This document shows, piece after piece, positions 4,432 to 5,542 of a DNA stretch of 5,542 bases. The position numbers were made by a program, and so were the translations under genes. Each line of letters opens with the position of its first letter. The first letter of the stretch is position 1. The stretch is from Thermodesulfatator sp. (GTDB taxonomy: Bacteria > Desulfobacterota > Dissulfuribacteria > Dissulfuribacterales > QOAL01): NCBI GenBank assembly GCA_003978135.1, contig QOAL01000037.1, positions 1-5,542 on the forward strand, read 5' to 3'. The notes under the pieces were generated by a model. The model was not told where the DNA came from. It made no database searches and worked only from the letters and a program-made list of their open reading frames with translations.

Positions 4432-5198
4432 GCGTTCACCCTCTGTTTCTTGTTATCTATTTCAACAAACCTGTAGGAAACCGGCTCTCTGCCAAGATGG
4501 TGACAGTGGAGGTGCTTTATATAATGCCACCCTTCCACCAGTTGCCAGGAAGCAAGCCTCAACCTGTCAATATTTGCAAATTCCGCGGATGACAGAAACT
4601 CAAGACACCTGAGCGTACCAAGACTAAGGCTGCCAGGCCTGTCATTTTTACATTCCCTGCAGAAAATCTCACCAGTTCCTCGGGCATAACATACAGGCCC
4701 AGTGGCAGGAACATTGCCACAACTGCTGCAAACAGTAAGCTCCGGCAAGAGTCCAGCGTGTTTCAGTAACCTTGTCTGAAAAATCAGGCTTGTCTCCAGC
4801 GGGGAGCGGCTGGTTCCAAGCATTGCCAGATACCATCTTGTGAGATCAAAGGCATTTCTGTCCTGAACTTCTTCCTTGTGCCATAGGTCAATAAGTTCAA
4901 GGCATAGGTTGCCCAGGACAAACCGTGGATAATCTGCCCTGATGGTCTCGTGATTGTCAGAAATGGAGACAGAATCAAGACGCCACATGGCCTGGGGCCT
5001 GCTTTTTGCCAGGGAGGCAATAATTTCCGTAAAGGGCTCCAGGGCGTTCATGAATCTCTTCTTGCTCCTCTTTGCCCCCTTGGCAACTGCCTTGAGCTTC
5101 CCTGCCTTCAGGCTGAAAAGGGTTACCAACAGATCCGATTCGCCCAGCTGGCTGGTGGAGATTACGAGTGCCGGTGTTGAAAGTAGTACAGGGGCCAT
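4428..5198 (-). CDS. recO: DNA repair protein RecO
   Basis: 256 residues, normal for the family. RecO helps displace SSB and load RecA onto single-stranded gaps in the RecFOR pathway, and anneals complementary strands. The N-terminal OB fold (about 1-80) begins with the typical LLSTPALVISTSQLGESD and carries the basic stretch KGAKRSKKRF at 40-49, expected to contact DNA. A helical domain follows, then the zinc site: CSSC (C157, C160) and CREC (C180, C183), a four-cysteine module found in many but not all RecO proteins. The ATG at 5198 is the first start after the upstream stop. The only Shine-Dalgarno-like sequence (GAAGG) sits 1 nt from it, so initiation may depend on ribosomes finishing the preceding gene, which ends 21 nt upstream in the same frame. 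The 3' end overlaps the LOG-family gene by 4 nt. Confidence 0.95.
   Translation of the reverse strand: MAPVLLSTPALVISTSQLGESDLLVTLFSLKAGKLKAVAKGAKRSKKRFMNALEPFTEIIASLAKSRPQAMWRLDSVSISDNHETIRADYPRFVLGNLCLELIDLWHKEEVQDRNAFDLTRWYLAMLGTSRSPLETSLIFQTRLLKHAGLLPELTVCSSCGNVPATGPVCYARGTGEIFCRECKNDRPGSLSLGTLRCLEFLSSAEFANIDRLRLASWQLVEGWHYIKHLHCHHLGREPVSYRFVEIDNKKQRVNA
4439..4444 (-). promoter_or_regulatory. Ribosome binding site of the LOG-family gene within the recO 3' end
   Basis: The minus strand reads AGAGGG followed by 7 nt and the ATG of the ATGA overlap. It lies inside the last codons of recO and supports both the chosen start and translational coupling. Confidence 0.65.
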
Positions 5199-5219
5199 GC
5201 CTTCAGTATTAAAAGGCCG

Positions 5220-5542
5220 CTAATGGGAAGTGTTTTCCTGAATATCTTGTTGAGGAGACTCTCGGGTAGCATTGAGTACTGTGCCGGGAGAAGAATCGTT
5301 TTTTTCAGCCTCCTGTTCCAGTAGTATCTGGGGGCCAGGAGCTGGTTCGGGGTGATCAATAACCATGGAAGAATTCTGTGAAGGCTCTGAGCCCCCGGTC
5401 AACATGTTGAAACCAGGAATCTGGAGGCCATTGTCCTGAAAAAACAGAAACCAGACAAGTGCCAGGATGACCAATGCGGCTATCAGGGAAATCAGGAGCA
5501 CAGGTGCCTTAGACTTGTTGGCATGTACCTGGTGAGGAGAGG
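5220..5542 (-). CDS. Single-pass membrane protein, C-terminal part, RodZ-like topology (N-terminus outside window)
   Basis: The frame is open from the window edge to TAG at 5222-5220, giving 106 visible residues. A short basic stretch (HQVHANKSKAP) precedes one strong hydrophobic segment (VLLISLIAALVILALVWFLF, about visible residues 14-33). A polar, acidic, proline- and serine-rich tail of about 70 residues follows. The positive residues before the segment predict a cytoplasmic N-terminus and an extracytoplasmic tail, as in RodZ-type proteins, which carry an N-terminal helix-turn-helix domain before a single membrane segment. That domain would lie beyond the window, so the RodZ idea is inference. 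The tail ends in low-complexity sequence (QQDIQENTSH) without the beta-rich C-terminal domain of typical RodZ. A GTG at 5501 is an internal codon, not a likely start, because the frame stays open upstream. recO follows 21 nt later on the same strand. Confidence 0.6.
   Translation of the reverse strand, partial: SPHQVHANKSKAPVLLISLIAALVILALVWFLFFQDNGLQIPGFNMLTGGSEPSQNSSMVIDHPEPAPGPQILLEQEAEKNDSSPGTVLNATRESPQQDIQENTSH

Noticed and set aside
5199..5222. Amber readthrough joining the membrane protein to RecO (same frame, TAG then seven codons then ATG)
   Set aside because: RecO begins exactly where the family does, and in-frame spacing occurs one time in three by chance. I see no readthrough signal.

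Overview
The window looks like a stretch of bacterial chromosome of moderate GC content, most plausibly from a Desulfobacterota (delta-proteobacterial) sulfate-reducer-like organism. This rests on the gene neighbourhood (galU followed directly by priA; recO overlapping a LOG-family gene) and the general look of the proteins. It is an inference from memory, not a search result, and no single marker fixes the genus.

Left block, plus strand (1-2699): the 3' end of galU (UDP-glucose synthesis), then priA (replication-restart helicase) 8 nt later, then a small three-helix membrane protein 21 nt after priA. The tight spacing and shared strand suggest one transcript. The PriA has an unusual layout: the winged-helix region between the 3'-DNA-binding domain and the helicase core is reduced to about 40 residues, and there are extra residues in a lysine-rich segment and inside the zinc-binding region.

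Middle (2700-3741): a convergent minus-strand gene encodes a small, secreted, charged helical protein with a full set of its own signals: a candidate promoter, a perfect Shine-Dalgarno, and a strong rho-independent terminator that abuts the plus-strand operon. Beyond it is about 600 bp with no convincing gene. This gap contains the most interesting structure in the window: a 316-bp element (3360-3675) bounded by nearly perfect inverted terminal repeats of about 30 bp (29 of 32 aligned columns identical). Inside lies a separate GC-rich imperfect palindrome of about 110 bp (3410-3518). It looks like a MITE-type non-autonomous mobile element carrying, or invaded by, a REP-like hairpin.

Right block, minus strand (3742-5542): an operon read right to left. 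It holds the 3' part of a single-pass membrane protein of RodZ-like topology (cut by the window edge), recO (recombination mediator), and a LOG-family nucleotide phosphoribohydrolase whose start overlaps the recO stop by 4 nt.

The genes are mostly housekeeping (sugar-nucleotide synthesis, replication restart, recombinational repair). I see no defence system, CRISPR array, tRNA, rRNA or recognisable transposase. The novelty candidates are the inverted-repeat element with its internal hairpin, the reduced PriA, and the two uncharacterised small proteins.
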